64,000 bases of DNA. Origin: Pseudisothecium myosuroides (lineage: Eukaryota; Streptophyta; Bryopsida; Hypnales; Lembophyllaceae). The stretch spans positions 19,121,452-19,185,451 of the forward strand of contig OX637294.1 of NCBI GenBank assembly GCA_951799445.1, in the 5' to 3' direction. The notes below the pieces were generated by a model that saw nothing but the letters and a program-made list of their open reading frames with translations, did no database searches and was not told the origin of the DNA. Numbering within the stretch: the stretch's first letter is position 1; each line of letters begins with the position of its first letter. A program made the position numbers and the translations under genes. Shown in pieces: positions 12,995 to 24,985 of the stretch.

Positions 12995-14260
12995 CTACCA
13001 CAGATCAAATATGGGGCATAATTGCTTTAAACTCCTCAACTGTATAGGTGCAAGTTGCATTCTAATAATGGACGATTTAATTTGAATCCAAGGATGAAAA
13101 AGGTTAACATTGTTGAAGTGATGAATATCACCTTCAAAATCGATCAGAAGATTCAATTTCTTTTTGCTGGATCTGAAAACCTCTTTCCCCTCTAAGTGCC
13201 GTATTTGAATGCAAAAGTCTTTTGCTTCAAGCATCTCGATGAATGCATTTGCAATTTTCTTTCCCTTTCCAAATGCCATAGCTCTCTTTAACTTTTAATA
13301 CTTTTTGGAGGGGCTTTTCCCTAAAGGGCTTTCATAGAGCAAGCCCTATAGTTGTTCATCTGCATGAAGGCTAAAATCCAGTCATTATACCTGGCAATTA
13401 ACATGTTAGACCCACATTTTCCAGAAGCTTGTATTTGTTTGTAGTGCACTGTTTCTTCGAGGTTGCACATTGGGACATCTAGTTCCTCTTTTTCAGTTTC
13501 TGCAAAGATGATGAATGAAGTCATTATTCAAATAGTTTTCAATTTACAGTTTAGGATTAAAAAAATAGAAAAAAAAAATGAGGTTAAAGGTAATACTGTT
13601 TTTATGAATCCACCCCATTGACGGTATTGAAAGTACTAAAATGCGATCCAATCTTCCAATTCACAAATTTCTAATTCTAATGTAATTCCAGAGGAGTACC
13701 ACCCAAGCTTTGATTTCTAGAAACATCTTGTCCACTTCAAACATTGATGCTGCATCCTTGTACTATTTGTAGAGTTGAATATGCTAGTTCTATAATTCTT
13801 TGACAATTAGCTTTTTTGTATACTTGTGCATGTTTATTGCCCAGTGGAACAAGTAAGTCATTTCACGATCTACCATTCATACACAATGCAAACTGCATTA
13901 AAGTTGGCTTGAGCACTATCACACATGAATCCTTGGAAGGTTGGATTTGACACCCCATTTTCTACCATGACCTATTCAGACAACGCCAAAAATGAGTTGG
14001 CCTTTAGTGCCCTCAATATGTGTATCACAAACAACAATGGTCATGACTTTGCAATAAGTGGAGTCATAGATGTGACAAGCGATAGTTGTCTATGATTTCA
14101 CCCTCTTTACATGATCAAACATGACAAAGCAATTCTCAAAGTTTCCACTTGATTGCATCTATTTTACGAAATCAACTCCACTCCCAAGTCCATCTACAAT
14201 CATCTTGAACAAATGTCATATTCAGATAGTAAGCTTGGCTTAAATTAGCTAAAAAAAAAG
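12995..14260 (-). pseudogene. Decayed repeat-derived protein (transposase-like)
   Basis: Read from about 14260 downward, the - strand gives interrupted protein: GNFENCFVMFDHVKRVKS, then a stop, then TTIACHIYDSTYCKVMTIVV, and further down GFMCDSAQANFNAVCIVYEW before more stops. From memory this resembles a repeat-associated protein family seen in streptophyte genomes, with conserved phrases like FDHVKRV..W and F.GFM.DSAQAN.NAVRIVYG. It is probably transposon-derived, but I cannot name the superfamily. Two further open pieces (13524-13321 and 13279-12995) may be its C-terminal part. At least four stops make it non-functional. Confidence 0.5.
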
Positions 14261-14563
14261 TGCCAATTTTTTTGGCTAAATCTCTCACTAAATCTAGGAC
14301 CAAATAACCAAATTTACACATAAATGTGAAGATGGTTTGCCAAAAATCCAAAGAATCCAATAACAATTCATTGAACCATATATTAACTATCATGTGACCA
14401 TCTATCATCAAGAATTTTTTTGATGGTTGAATGAAGGAATTACTTCATTGACATTTAGTGAGATTGAATGGTTGAGAGGTTGTTTTTATAATAAAATTCA
14501 CTATCCGTTATGAATCCTCAAAGAATAGAAGAAAATTCAAAAATGAGAGCTTGACCACTCATT

Positions 14564-14959
14564 GTCAAAACGCAGGAATTGTGTTCAGTGTAGAACTTCA
14601 GACCTCATTTTGGCATAGTAGAATAACTTTTTTCAAAATCCTTAGAACAAAAAAAAGTTGGTAAATTAAATCACTTTCATCTCCAAAAATCCATTTGTGA
14701 TTTTGAGCCTCCAAAAGAAATTTATGGATAAAATTTAGAGAAGATGCTTGAAAATGTCCAAAAAAATGTCCCTTCCAACCCCTCTCTAAATTTTGTTAAT
14801 AAATTTTTATTTAAGACTTAAATCTCAAACGGATTCTTAGAAATAAAATTTAACTTCATTTACTAAATTTTTTTAGTTCAAAATTTTCTTTAAAAAATTA
14901 TTCTACTATGCCAAAATGAGGTCCAAAGTCATACATTGAATACAATTCCTGCTTTTGAC
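14564..14959. mobile_element. Foldback/MITE-like element with 62-bp arms
   Basis: The left arm (14564-14626, starting GTCAAAACGCAGGAATTGTG) is repeated inverted at 14898-14959 with few mismatches; both arms contain CCTCATTTTGGCATAGTAGA. The roughly 270-bp middle has no ORF. No clear target duplication was found, so the superfamily is unknown. Confidence 0.7.
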
Positions 14960-14984
14960 TTAACTAGGTATGAATGGTTGAGCT

Positions 14985-15130
14985 CCTAGTAATCCTAATT
15001 TACATATCCCACATGGGTTGTTTTACCTCCTACCACCCTACTTGTATAAAGAGCTTGTCTTCACTTGTAGATGCACTCACAATTAGCGGCCTTCAAATCT
15101 ACATGAATTTCAGTAGATGTTGCCAAATTG
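14985..15130 (+). repeat. Short dispersed segment with a TATA-like box
   Basis: The run TTACATATCCCA...ACTTGTATAAAGAGC...CACTCAC is found again at 26265-26370. The TATAAAG core in both suggests a promoter fragment from an old repeat, perhaps an LTR. No boundaries are visible. Confidence 0.35.
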
Positions 15131-16066
15131 CTTATAGTATTTAATAAAATTTAGTCATATGCTGAATTTTTTTGCCTTCTTAAACCCCAACCATTAATGG
15201 CTACGGATTTTTGGGTTCTAATTTGCTTGCAATATTTAATAAAAACTGGTCAAATGTTGAAACTTTTTTGCCTTTTCAAACCCAAGCCATTAACGGCTAC
15301 GATTTTTGGGGTTCAAATTTGCTTGTTATATTTAATAAAATTTGGTCAAATACTGAATTTTTTTTTGCCTTCTTAAACCCTAGCTGTTAACAGCTACGGT
15401 TTTGGGGGGTTCAAATTTGCTTGCAATATTTAATACAATTTGGTCAATTGTTGAAATTTTTTTGCCTTCTTAAACCTCAACCGTTAACGGCTACGATTTT
15501 TGGGGTTTAAATTTGCTTGCAATATTTAATACAATTTGGTCAAATGTTGAATTTTTTTTGCCTTCCTAATGCACAAGCATTAACGGCTACAATTTTTGGA
15601 CTGAAGTTCGCTTGCAAGATATGCTACAATTTGGTCAAATGCTAAAAACTTTAAGGCCTTCCTAATGCACAGTCGTTAATGGCCACGGTTTTTGGAATTC
15701 AAACTTGCTTGCAATATATGCTACAATTTGATCAAATGCTAAAAAAAATTGTCTTCCTAATGCACAACTGTTAACGGCCACAGCTTTTGGGTTTCAAATT
15801 TGTTTGCAATATAAACTACAATTTGATCAAATGCTAAAAAAAAATTGCCTTTCTAATGCACAATTGTTAATGGCCACGGTTTTTGAGATTCAAATTTACT
15901 TGTAACTTATACAAGAATTTGTTCAAATGTAAAAAAAATTGGGCTTTTTTAGTACACAGCTGTTAACAGCCACAGTTTTTGCGATTCAAATTTACTTGCA
16001 ACTAATGCTAGAATTTTTTCAAATGCAAAAAAAATTGGGCTTTCTTAGTACACAACCATTAATAGT
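15131..16066. repeat. About 95-bp tandem array, ten units
   Basis: Roughly ten units of 90-100 bp follow each other. Each has a GCTTGCAATATTTAAT-like start, a GGTCAAATG segment, a T-rich run, and a CCGTTAACGGCTACG-like core with a palindromic GTTAAC centre, ending TTTTGGG(G)TTCAAA. Early units say CTTAAACCC before the core and later ones CCTAATGCACA, so two unit subtypes lie in blocks. No coding potential is evident. Confidence 0.85.
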
Positions 16067-16342
16067 TGTTATATTGAATTATATGTTGTACAATACATAT
16101 ACATTAACTAGAATTTTTGTAATCTTGATTTAAACATTATTTCAAAGATATTGACACAAGAAGATCCACAAGCCCGGAGATTAATTGTTGTACTTTAGCT
16201 TCTTTCTGAAGATCAGCCAGAGTTACAATTGCATAGCTTTTTAAAGAAGGAGATTGTAAACACTTATCCTTGTCTCGAGAGGTTAAGGTATCAAGGGTAA
16301 AATCAATTTTAAGGTACTAAGGGCAAAATCAAAAACAATATT

Positions 16343-17860
16343 CTTTTATTATGTATGATTTTTTGGACAATTGTCAGGACTTTTTTGAAGAATGATGTTA
16401 TGAATCTTGTTGCACACTTTGTTACTTGTGGTAATATGGAAGAAAATGGAGTTTTCTATGTGACCTTAGAAAACAATAAGGGGAAGACAGTAATGTCACA
16501 GATGATATTATTACAAATATGTGATGTATTAACATGTGGTAATCCAATCCATTCTAATGGTTATAATCGTATCAAATAATAACTCTCAAAGGACAATGAG
16601 GGTTATGAGGTCAAAACTAAGTAGTCGGTGTATGACTTTCAAAATTATGGATTTCAAAGTTTTTTCTGGCAAGATGTTTTTGGTGTGAAATGGCAACCAC
16701 CATTTGCAAGCGTGGTTGCCTATTATCAACCACAATTATATGGATGACTTCATGTGGCTTTATGCTGTTGAAAGTATTGTTTTGGAGGTCAACGAGGACA
16801 TTGCAACTATGTTGGCAACATTACATGAAGTCAATTGGTAATTCTTTATATTTCATTATCATTTTTTTAAATTTCATTTCACTTTTTAGTTTCTAAATTT
16901 GGTTTGGTTTGGACCATTGCAATTGTCACTATTCTACCTTTTTTTTGTTTGATGTTCACTTCACATATTTTATCATAATAAATCTTGTTTTGCCAGAAAA
17001 ACCAAAAAAAACATGTTTTCATAAATCTTGTTCACAAGCTTTATCGCATTCAAAGTATTGCTAGGCAACCATTCTCATATTTTGAAAAACTTGTCTCTAG
17101 AGACTAGAGAGGATCTTGTTGCAGATGAAGCCAAGCAAAAGTCAAAACAAAGAACTTGGTTCACTTTGACTATTGAGGCACTAAATGGAATCTTATACTA
17201 AGTTCATATAAAAAGTTTTATTTTTCATTTCATATTTTTTTTCAATTGTTTTAGGTCTTCATTATGTTCTTGTTGTTAATTTGAATTAGTATTATGTTGC
17301 TTTATTATACATAGCATTGTCATCATGTGCAATTTTGTTTTTTTATATACATCATTTACTTTGCATAGCAAGTGTAATGGGACATTGCTGTTGCAACTCA
17401 CAGAAAATTTATGAGAAGTATCCCAATCCAGCAAATAGGATTGCAAGTGCACTTGATGAATGGGTCTCTAAAGTTGTTGAGAAGGTGAAGGTAGCTTTTC
17501 ATTCAGATTTAAAGAATTAGCTCTCCATTGCAAATTCTAAGTTTACGACGCCTTTCTTAGAGCAGTTGAAGTGTCACTATAAAACTCATGTTGAAAATTT
17601 AGAGATGACTAAAGAAAAGCTTTAGATGTTGGCAACTTCAGCAATGGACACATCTATGAAGATTAAGTGGCAAAGAAGGTGGAGTGTATGGCAGTTGGCT
17701 ATTAAAACAAAAAAGCTTTTTGATGCTACAGTGGCTGATCTGGGCGTGTCTATTAATTATCTTTTAGATGGTATGGATCCTTTACCCAGTATTTTTTATT
17801 ATGTGGAGACAATGCGCATATTGTTGTGGGATACTGCATTCTTTTGTAAATCATGAGCCT
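16343..17860 (+). pseudogene. Decayed unknown gene
   Basis: Several + strand open stretches follow in order: 16355-16579 (VMNLVAHFVTCGNMEENG...), about 16640-16840 (FWQDVFGVKWQPPFASVVAYY, then after a frame change MDDFMWLYAVESIVLEVNED), 17110-17200 (TREDLVADEAKQKSKQRTWF), and 17380-17856 (YEKYPNPANRIASALDEWVSKV...KTKKLFDATVADLGVSINYL). Stops and frame changes separate them. Amino-acid content looks protein-like rather than random, but I do not recognise the family; a dead transposon protein is the simplest guess. Confidence 0.4.
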
Positions 17861-18717
17861 TGAATTGCACTTCACCACTGAAGTTTATGAAATTCCACAA
17901 AGCGGAGTTTAACTTGGAATTCTATATAACTATTACCATTGAATTCATTATGCACTATATTTTTCAGAAATCATTTTTATTTTCAGAAAACATAAAATTT
18001 GAAAAAAGATAGTTAAAAAAAAAGGGGCATTGACTAGAAAAATGGTTGTTTAGTTCATTTGGGGTTAATACATTTATTTGGTGTATAATATATGACTATT
18101 ATGTTTATTTTAAATATTCCATGTCCAAGATATTTTTAATTTTTTTTTAAAGCATAGTTATAAAAAAATATATAACAGGTGGACCATTTTCATCCTTTAA
18201 TTTTGCATAGAGGCCATTGATGAAGACTACATTTATCACTTAATCATTCAAAAGCATTATTTATGATCTAGTGTTTATAATGTTTAGAGCCTTTGCTTGT
18301 TGCCACTTGCCAGATTATATTTAGCTTCTATGGCCCTCGTTTGTTGTTCCCTCTATTTTAGACCTCGTAAATGTCACCCCTATGATGGTGTTATGAAATA
18401 TTGCAATTTTCTATTTATGAGCTTTGTAGTGAGACATCTTAAACGACTACATTTATTTTCATCGTGTACTTACAAACATTATCTATTTTTAACTATTTTT
18501 TAATTTTTGGAAATATATTGGTTCAATTTTTGGTAAAAATTGCATAGTGGCATATACATTTGTTGTTCATTCGTACCAAAGATCCTTACATCTAATTCCA
18601 CGGTCATAAGTTCTTGACAAATTTACAAACCCTAAATGGAACAAAAAAATAGAAGCTTACAAGCTCACGCTCACATGCTAGCATCTCCGGAAGACCTACA
18701 ACTACAGTTTTATTCTA
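17861..18717. other. AT-rich gene-free stretch
   Basis: No supported gene or repeat boundary was seen between the decayed unknown gene and the TTAA element that follows. Confidence 0.4.
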
Positions 18718-18721
18718 TTAA

Positions 18722-19480
18722 CCTCTAAAGGACCAGTATGCATTTTTTGGCAACATAGAAATTTTGGGCAGGTACATGTGACTAGAGAATTGCATATTTT
18801 TGGTTGAAATTGCAATAGAAGGTGGGGACAGGGAATATCTTTCATATGCACTAAGTTTCATGACGAGGAAATAGGAGTCAAAAGTTATGGCCTAATATGT
18901 TGTTTATTTTTCAACTCGGGCAGTTCGGGGCAAATAAAAAAAAATCACTTTTTTCAAAAATAAAAATTTGAAATTGATTTTCTAGAATTATATATATGTG
19001 GAAATCTTTGAATCATTCCATTTTTATCAATGAGTCAAAATTTATGAAGAGTTTTGTTTGTGGGCAATTATGGATTTTCTACTCTAAATTAAACTTTGAA
19101 GTCGTTTATCATACTCAATTTTCAATATTTTTTGAAAAAAATAAAATCATAGGATGTAAATTGTTTGTTACAACATTGCAACCATTGGAATTGGCATTTT
19201 TCAATTCCATATCTAAATTCTTAACAATTTTGTATTTTGAATCATTTTCTACTTCTTTCTATTGACTATCTTTTTTCCTATATGTTATACAATACCAAAT
19301 GATGTGAAATTTTTCAAGCATGTAGCCAACTTGTCTAGGAAAAAGAATCCAAAGAAGTACCAACATTTTGAAAAAATTTGCATAGAAAAGTGAGCTTGTG
19401 AAGTGCAGCTGCCCTGTTTTTTGAAGGGCCAAAAAAATGATTTCGGTGGATTTGAATGCATATATCTTGCAATCCACGTG
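18722..19480 (+). mobile_element. piggyBac-like MITE, right end missing
   Basis: TTAA (18718-18721) is followed by CCTCTAAAGGACCAG. The interior is homologous to the complete element at 42293-43640, including GGCAACATAG..ATTTTGGGCAG near the start and the CTTGCAATC phrase near the end. The match stops at about 19480, where the second LTR-like copy begins, so the right end was lost at that junction. No coding capacity. Confidence 0.7.
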
Positions 19481-19481
19481 G

Positions 19482-22400
19482 TACAACCAGGCCCTAGTAT
19501 TTTGGGTTTAAATTCATCCTATGGGGTGCCTAACGTCCATTGGTCCATTGTGCCTTCCAAGCAATGGATCTTTTGCTAAATTTTTATGTGTCCTAAATTT
19601 GTCCAAAAATTCTACGAAGAAGAAGAAGAAACAAATCACACTAGTTAATCAACCAAGCTAAATTAGGCCACGGCAATTCTACATGGAGAATTCTACAATC
19701 CTAATTTATTCATTCTAAGTGAAAGGTTACCTCATACCATTTCTAAAAACATAAAATTCATTTAATTTGGACACTCCTAGAAGAAGTTATGGACAGATGA
19801 AGTTTTGACCCTAAAGGGTGCCCTAAACTTCATCCACTCTTTTCTATGAACTCCCAATTCTAATTTGACTTGAAATTTGGAATATGGATCTAAATCCTTA
19901 AGATTAACCTAAATGCCAAATTTTGACTTAGATGGATGGAATCTCCTAGGGTTCATCCATTACTTGTTCCAAACTTCATCCCTTTCTAACTTCTATGTTT
20001 TTAGGTCATTTCTTGAGTTTCTAAATCTAGATTTGACCTAGACCTAACTCTAAAAGCTCCTAATTCACCTTATGGTTTTATCTAAGGGGCTGAATTACCT
20101 TCAAAAAATTACTATTTTTAGAAATCTATGACTTGTTCCTTGTAGACCTTGATTTTACCTTTCTAGGTTGACTAGTTACTCTAGGTTTGGACTTTCCTAG
20201 CAAAAGTTATGCATGGATGAAGTTTGACTGCTACTCAGTCCTTCAAACATCATTCACAAGTTTCTCCTATTTTACAATTCACAATTTATTTTTTACTCTA
20301 CTTCCACTTTCTATATTTTGTTATGTTCTAGTTTCTATTTCTTGTTCCTCTTGGATGAAATTGGCTAAGTTACATCCAACATGACTCTGAAACTTCATTC
20401 ACCTATATCTTCCTCGTTTTGTCTCCGATTTCTATGTATTTTATGTTTTTGGAAACCTCTAGACCTATACTCTAGGATTCTTTATTCCAACTTAACCCAA
20501 ATTTGCTTCCTAAAGTCCTAATTTCTGTTTAGGCCTCGGCCCTAACTAGCAATTGCTAATTGTAGAGGTTTAAATGGATAGGAAGGGTTTAGCATCATAC
20601 TTTGTACTGTAGATCTTGAATTGGGTCGCTGAGGTTCCCTTCTTGCGCCATTTTGATTATCCTCTTGTCGGATTGCCAATTTAATTGTAGGAAAAATCAA
20701 TCCAATTACAACTCAAAGTTTGGCTATTTTTTCCCTTCTTTCCTTCTTCTCCTTTTTATCTTCTACACTATTCTTTTTTGCCATGTTAATGGCCTACCAA
20801 CCACCTTTCCAATACCCCAAATAATTAAGTGGAATGTTCTTTTTTCCTCTCACGCTTGACCCACTCAATGGCCCACAGGATTCCTTCTAATCTCCTTCCT
20901 ACTTCGTTTCTCTCCTATTAAACCAATTCTTCCTTCCCTTTGTTCCCAAGTTGTTTTGTAGCTTGTTGTTGTGGATATGACTCGAGAGATTGTTGGTAGA
21001 GAGAGAGAGGGTGAGGCTTTGGTGCAATGTGTCTATCACTAATTCTACTCCTTCCTATTTCTTTGGCTTAATCTTCTTGTAACTATCTCTACTTCACGTC
21101 TATTGTTAACTTAATTCTACTCTATCTAATTCTACTCCCTACTTATCCATAATTTGACCCCCCTTTAGCTATTCTTATATCCTAATTTCTGTGTTTTGGT
21201 TAGATCCTTGTCCCCTAATTAAGTTGGTTTTCCTTTTTCTCTCCAAAAGAGAAGTTAACAAAACCAAAAATAAATTAAAAAAGGAAGCGTGGTTGGAGCA
21301 GGGTCGGGCCGGGCTGCCGCTGATACCATCTATAGGGTACCGGGCTGCTGTAGGCACGGACTGCTTGGCTGCCACGCGGTAGTGGCTGGGCTGTTAAACC
21401 GCCTTGCTACTTGCTGTTCGGCTGCCTTGGGTGGATTTTGTTGGTAATTTTCTCCCTCGTGGAGGTTTCGAAACATGCACAAAAAAATGGAAAGAACGCT
21501 TAAACGGGGAAGGAATTTACTTCCTCCGATGGTTCTTCTTTTTTCCCTTTGACTAACACCTCTAATTACAGGATTCCTATTTTGGAAACTAAACCTTGGA
21601 GTAGTTCCAACGCCTTTTGGAACCTAAACCTTGATCCTCAGTATTTCCTGGGGTTCAAAGCTTTGCTGTGACTTTGGTTTTAATACCAAATCTAAGACTT
21701 TCCTAGGACTTAGAAATCCAAAGCTCCGCTGTTGGTCACGGTTTTAATACACAATCTAGGATTTGGGACAATAGAGATGTTCAAAGCTCCGCCGTCTAAG
21801 GGGAGGACCTACTAGCACAACACACCTTCTTAGACAAAAGTTATTTTGCCAAATTCCCACACAAGGTCTCCACTTTCTACGATGTATTAGTGAAAAGGTA
21901 AATAAATAAATTAGTACGACCTCCAGATTAGTTCCACTCAAGGCCTCACGCTAAAGGCCCTCCAAAGCGGCATCGCCAAGGTACAGTGGGAGGTGACTTT
22001 AGGGTTAGTGTAAGGACTCAAAACCGCTCACAGAAACCTCATAACAAGCACATAGGTAGCTCACTATAAGGGCTCAAGATTGCACACACAACTTAGAAGA
22101 GCTTCCAAAGTCCTCCCAAAGCTTGAAAAACACGAACCATTGGGCCCAAAGTGTCCTGAAAACACCGTTAAGGTTTTTTTGGCTAAAACGCCAAAATATC
22201 CAACACAACGTGGATCCAACAGACCCCAAAACAAGAATAGGGGTGATTTGAGAGAAAAATGGGTGCCCTTTTATACTCTTCCAGGGCACACACCTCCTCT
22301 CATTTAACCTAGGCAATCCTATCACATTAGATTTTCAACCTTATCTTTTAGGATTTTCACCTATTTTGGGTTTTACGTTGGTCCAAACTCTAACTACTAG

Positions 22401-23494
22401 ATATCAACTCCAAATTAAAAACAAATTGCGCCATTGGCTTTAGAAGGTCATTTTTAATTTAGGAAAACCCTTACTTCCGGTTCACTCCAAAAACTTGCCT
22501 AAAACTAACGCGAACTAGAATCAGTAAAAGATTAAAAGTCTAGTTTTTAGAGGTTACCTTTTTTGACAAAGGGGATTATCTAGGGTTGTCTGGAAAGCTC
22601 TAGGAAGTAAGAAAAGACTCCTTGTTGACTTCGTTCCGATTGTGAGTGCTCCCGGGACGCTGATCAACTCCATGTAAGTTCCTCCAAGTTGATAATTTGG
22701 AGGAATATTGGTGATTTGGACACCTCCCGCTATTGAAACACCTCAAAAAAATTGGGGCGCGTTATTACCATAAAAAAAGTTAACCTAATTTTTAGTGAGA
22801 TTTTACCGCCACCTAGGTAATTACCATGATTTAGTATGAATTTTCTCTCGTGGTTTTAGGTGGTTGACCGTCCGGAAAGGATATCTCTTCAACTCAAAAA
22901 ATTTCAAAACTTCTTGGGGAACCTCTCATGGAATTTTCCAAGAGGGGTGCAAGTTCATGTCTCCATCTTGCACGTTTTGATATGGAAGGTAAAATACACC
23001 TCTGTTGATTTACTAGCAATCAAGAAATCTTCCGTATACAAGGAAATCTTGGCGAATGGATTATGCTTTTGACTTCCTGGCAAGTTTTAGACCCTAGATT
23101 AGAGTCCGGTGGCCATAGATTCTTTTGTTGGCCCATCTTGAGAAAGTGACACCTACATACTAACAATTGGAATTAATTGAAATCTATCTTTGGGAATCTA
23201 TCTAAGAATCTCTCTGAACTCTCCTAAACATACACAGTGATTTTAGGCTATTTTGGGTAAGAACCCTCAAATCTGTTAATTCCCACTACTTTCCAAGTTC
23301 TAACTTATTTACAAGTGGGATTTAGAGATATTTTAGGGATAAAAGTCTATTTAGGACCAAATGCTATATTGGCATGTAACATACCTTTTTTGATTTTACA
23401 CTCTTTTTAGGTCTTTTGCATAATATTATAACTTAAATTGCAAAATTTAAGAAAAAAAAATTATGAGTTTCAAGTGACGAATTGGGAGCTCACA
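19482..23494. mobile_element. Second LTR-like copy, 5'-truncated
   Basis: It is homologous end-to-end with 8050-12354: it shares ACAACCAGG, the GTGCCTTCCAAGCAATGGAT segment, the mid-element GGCGCAATC/GCATCGCCAAGGTAC phrases and the terminal GTGACGAATTGGGAGCTCACA. The first ~40 bp (the TGTGAGCGC end) are absent; the sequence runs straight into a broken TTAA element. No target duplication is therefore visible. No protein frame was recognised. Confidence 0.65.
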
Positions 23495-23643
23495 TTATCT
23501 AAAGAAGTCTTACTCTTGTCCCTAGATGTTTTTTCCACGTATTAGAATTGTCATCAAAACCTAGACAGTGTTGGTGCCCTTCCATTATTCAAATGACTTA
23601 ATTAACGGAGTTCCTAGATAGAGGGACTTACATAATGAACATC

Positions 23644-23872
23644 TCAAATGTGCACATCATCATTTGTTGATGCCTCATTGCAGTCACGGTCATCCTCATC
23701 ATCTGAACACTCATGTAGTTCTTCTTTGTCATCATAGTAATAATGTTTGATGGCCCTTGATTTATGGATTCTCAAATCAAAGTACAATGCTCCTCTTCCA
23801 CCTCTACGGTTCTTTACTAACCTCATGTGCCAATTCACGGTAGGATCTTCTATATTAGAATTTATTGACAGA
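23644..23872 (-). pseudogene. Remnant of an unknown coding exon
   Basis: The - strand is open for about 75 codons with a basic stretch (MRLVKNRRGGRGALYFDLRI) followed by a strongly acidic tail (CSDDEDDRDC). It is cut at its upstream side exactly where a TIR element starts (23873). The composition is protein-like. The family is unrecognised. Confidence 0.35.
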
Positions 23873-24270
23873 GATGATTGCAAAAAACACTTAAACACTT
23901 GAATTATTTGTTGCATTTTTTATAGTTTCAGCCTTTTAGTACTTTTTGTACTACAAGTTAATTTCAGTACTATTGGAGGTATGGGTCATGAAATTTGATT
24001 GGTCAATTGGATTTCAAATCTACTATTCTAACAACATGTGATATTCATCATTGGATAACAAGAATGGATGGAAATACTTAATTTGCCATAAAAATAGTTT
24101 ACATTGGCAAATTAGAATTATTAAGGGCCCCCACCAATACTATTGAGTCTTTTTGTGTACCTTGAATTATTATTTTGAGCCACAAGTTGCAATTTACTTT
24201 TAAAAATGAGAAACCCACATTTCTATTTTAAAAATTTCAAAATGAATGTGAAATTTCATTACACTGCCAA
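23873..24270 (-). mobile_element. Truncated copy of the 4-bp-TSD TIR family
   Basis: It starts GATGATTGCAAAAAACAC and matches the reverse complement of the right half of the copy at 1513-2356, including the TTTAGTACTTTTTGTACTA, ACAACATGTGAT and TTGAGTCTTT..TGTACC segments. Homology fades at about 24270, so the other end is missing. Confidence 0.7.
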
Positions 24271-24329
24271 TTTCATGAAAGTCAATGTAATTTTTGGAAA
24301 ATTGGAAGTTTTTGAATGAAAGCGACAAC

Positions 24330-24985
24330 AATATTTTTATTTTTTTTGGATTTTTTGGTCCAATTATATGCATCATAAACTCTAGTCTTCAAACAAAAAA
24401 TCTGATCTAAAAACGCATTATATAGTTGTAAAATATAAATTGAATTGTATTGCCCTGTTCAACAAATATTTCAAATGCAAGGGCATTAAGATATAACAAT
24501 GGTCCATGCTGCAACCTATACTCTTTCTATAATGGATAATGCAATCCCATGCTCTCAATTTCCCCAAAAAATTCAAATATTGACGGAACCAACATCATTT
24601 GCATGTTGTCAAGTTGTTGATATTTTAATTCTATAAATGCCAATTTCCTTCAATTTTTGTGTACAACAATTTGAAATGATGTATACCAACATGCCAAGGC
24701 ACAAAAAGTTTTTTCGGAGTTCTAAAAAAGTTTCACAAAAGATAAAGTAATTCCAAATCATGGTGAACAAAATCAAGTTTTAGACATGGCTAACTTTGAA
24801 ATTAATTTTCTTTCAAATGACAACTAATTTTTTCTTCAAACTTCCATGGTAAAGTGCAATATGTTGCATACTACAACTTTCATATATCCACTTTTGGACT
24901 TTGTCCATTGATGCTTATGGTATAGTTGTTTGAATGAAAACATTTCAGATTTGTACTCAGTTTTGTTAGTCGCTGTATATTTTAA
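24330..24985 (+). repeat. Dispersed repeat D, copy 1
   Basis: It is directly repeated at 35660-36460. Shared phrases include ATGCAAGGGCRTTAAGAT, TGTGTACAACAAT and CTTTGGACTTTGTCCATTG-like runs. This copy lacks the 133-bp insertion present in the other. No coding potential was seen. Confidence 0.75.
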
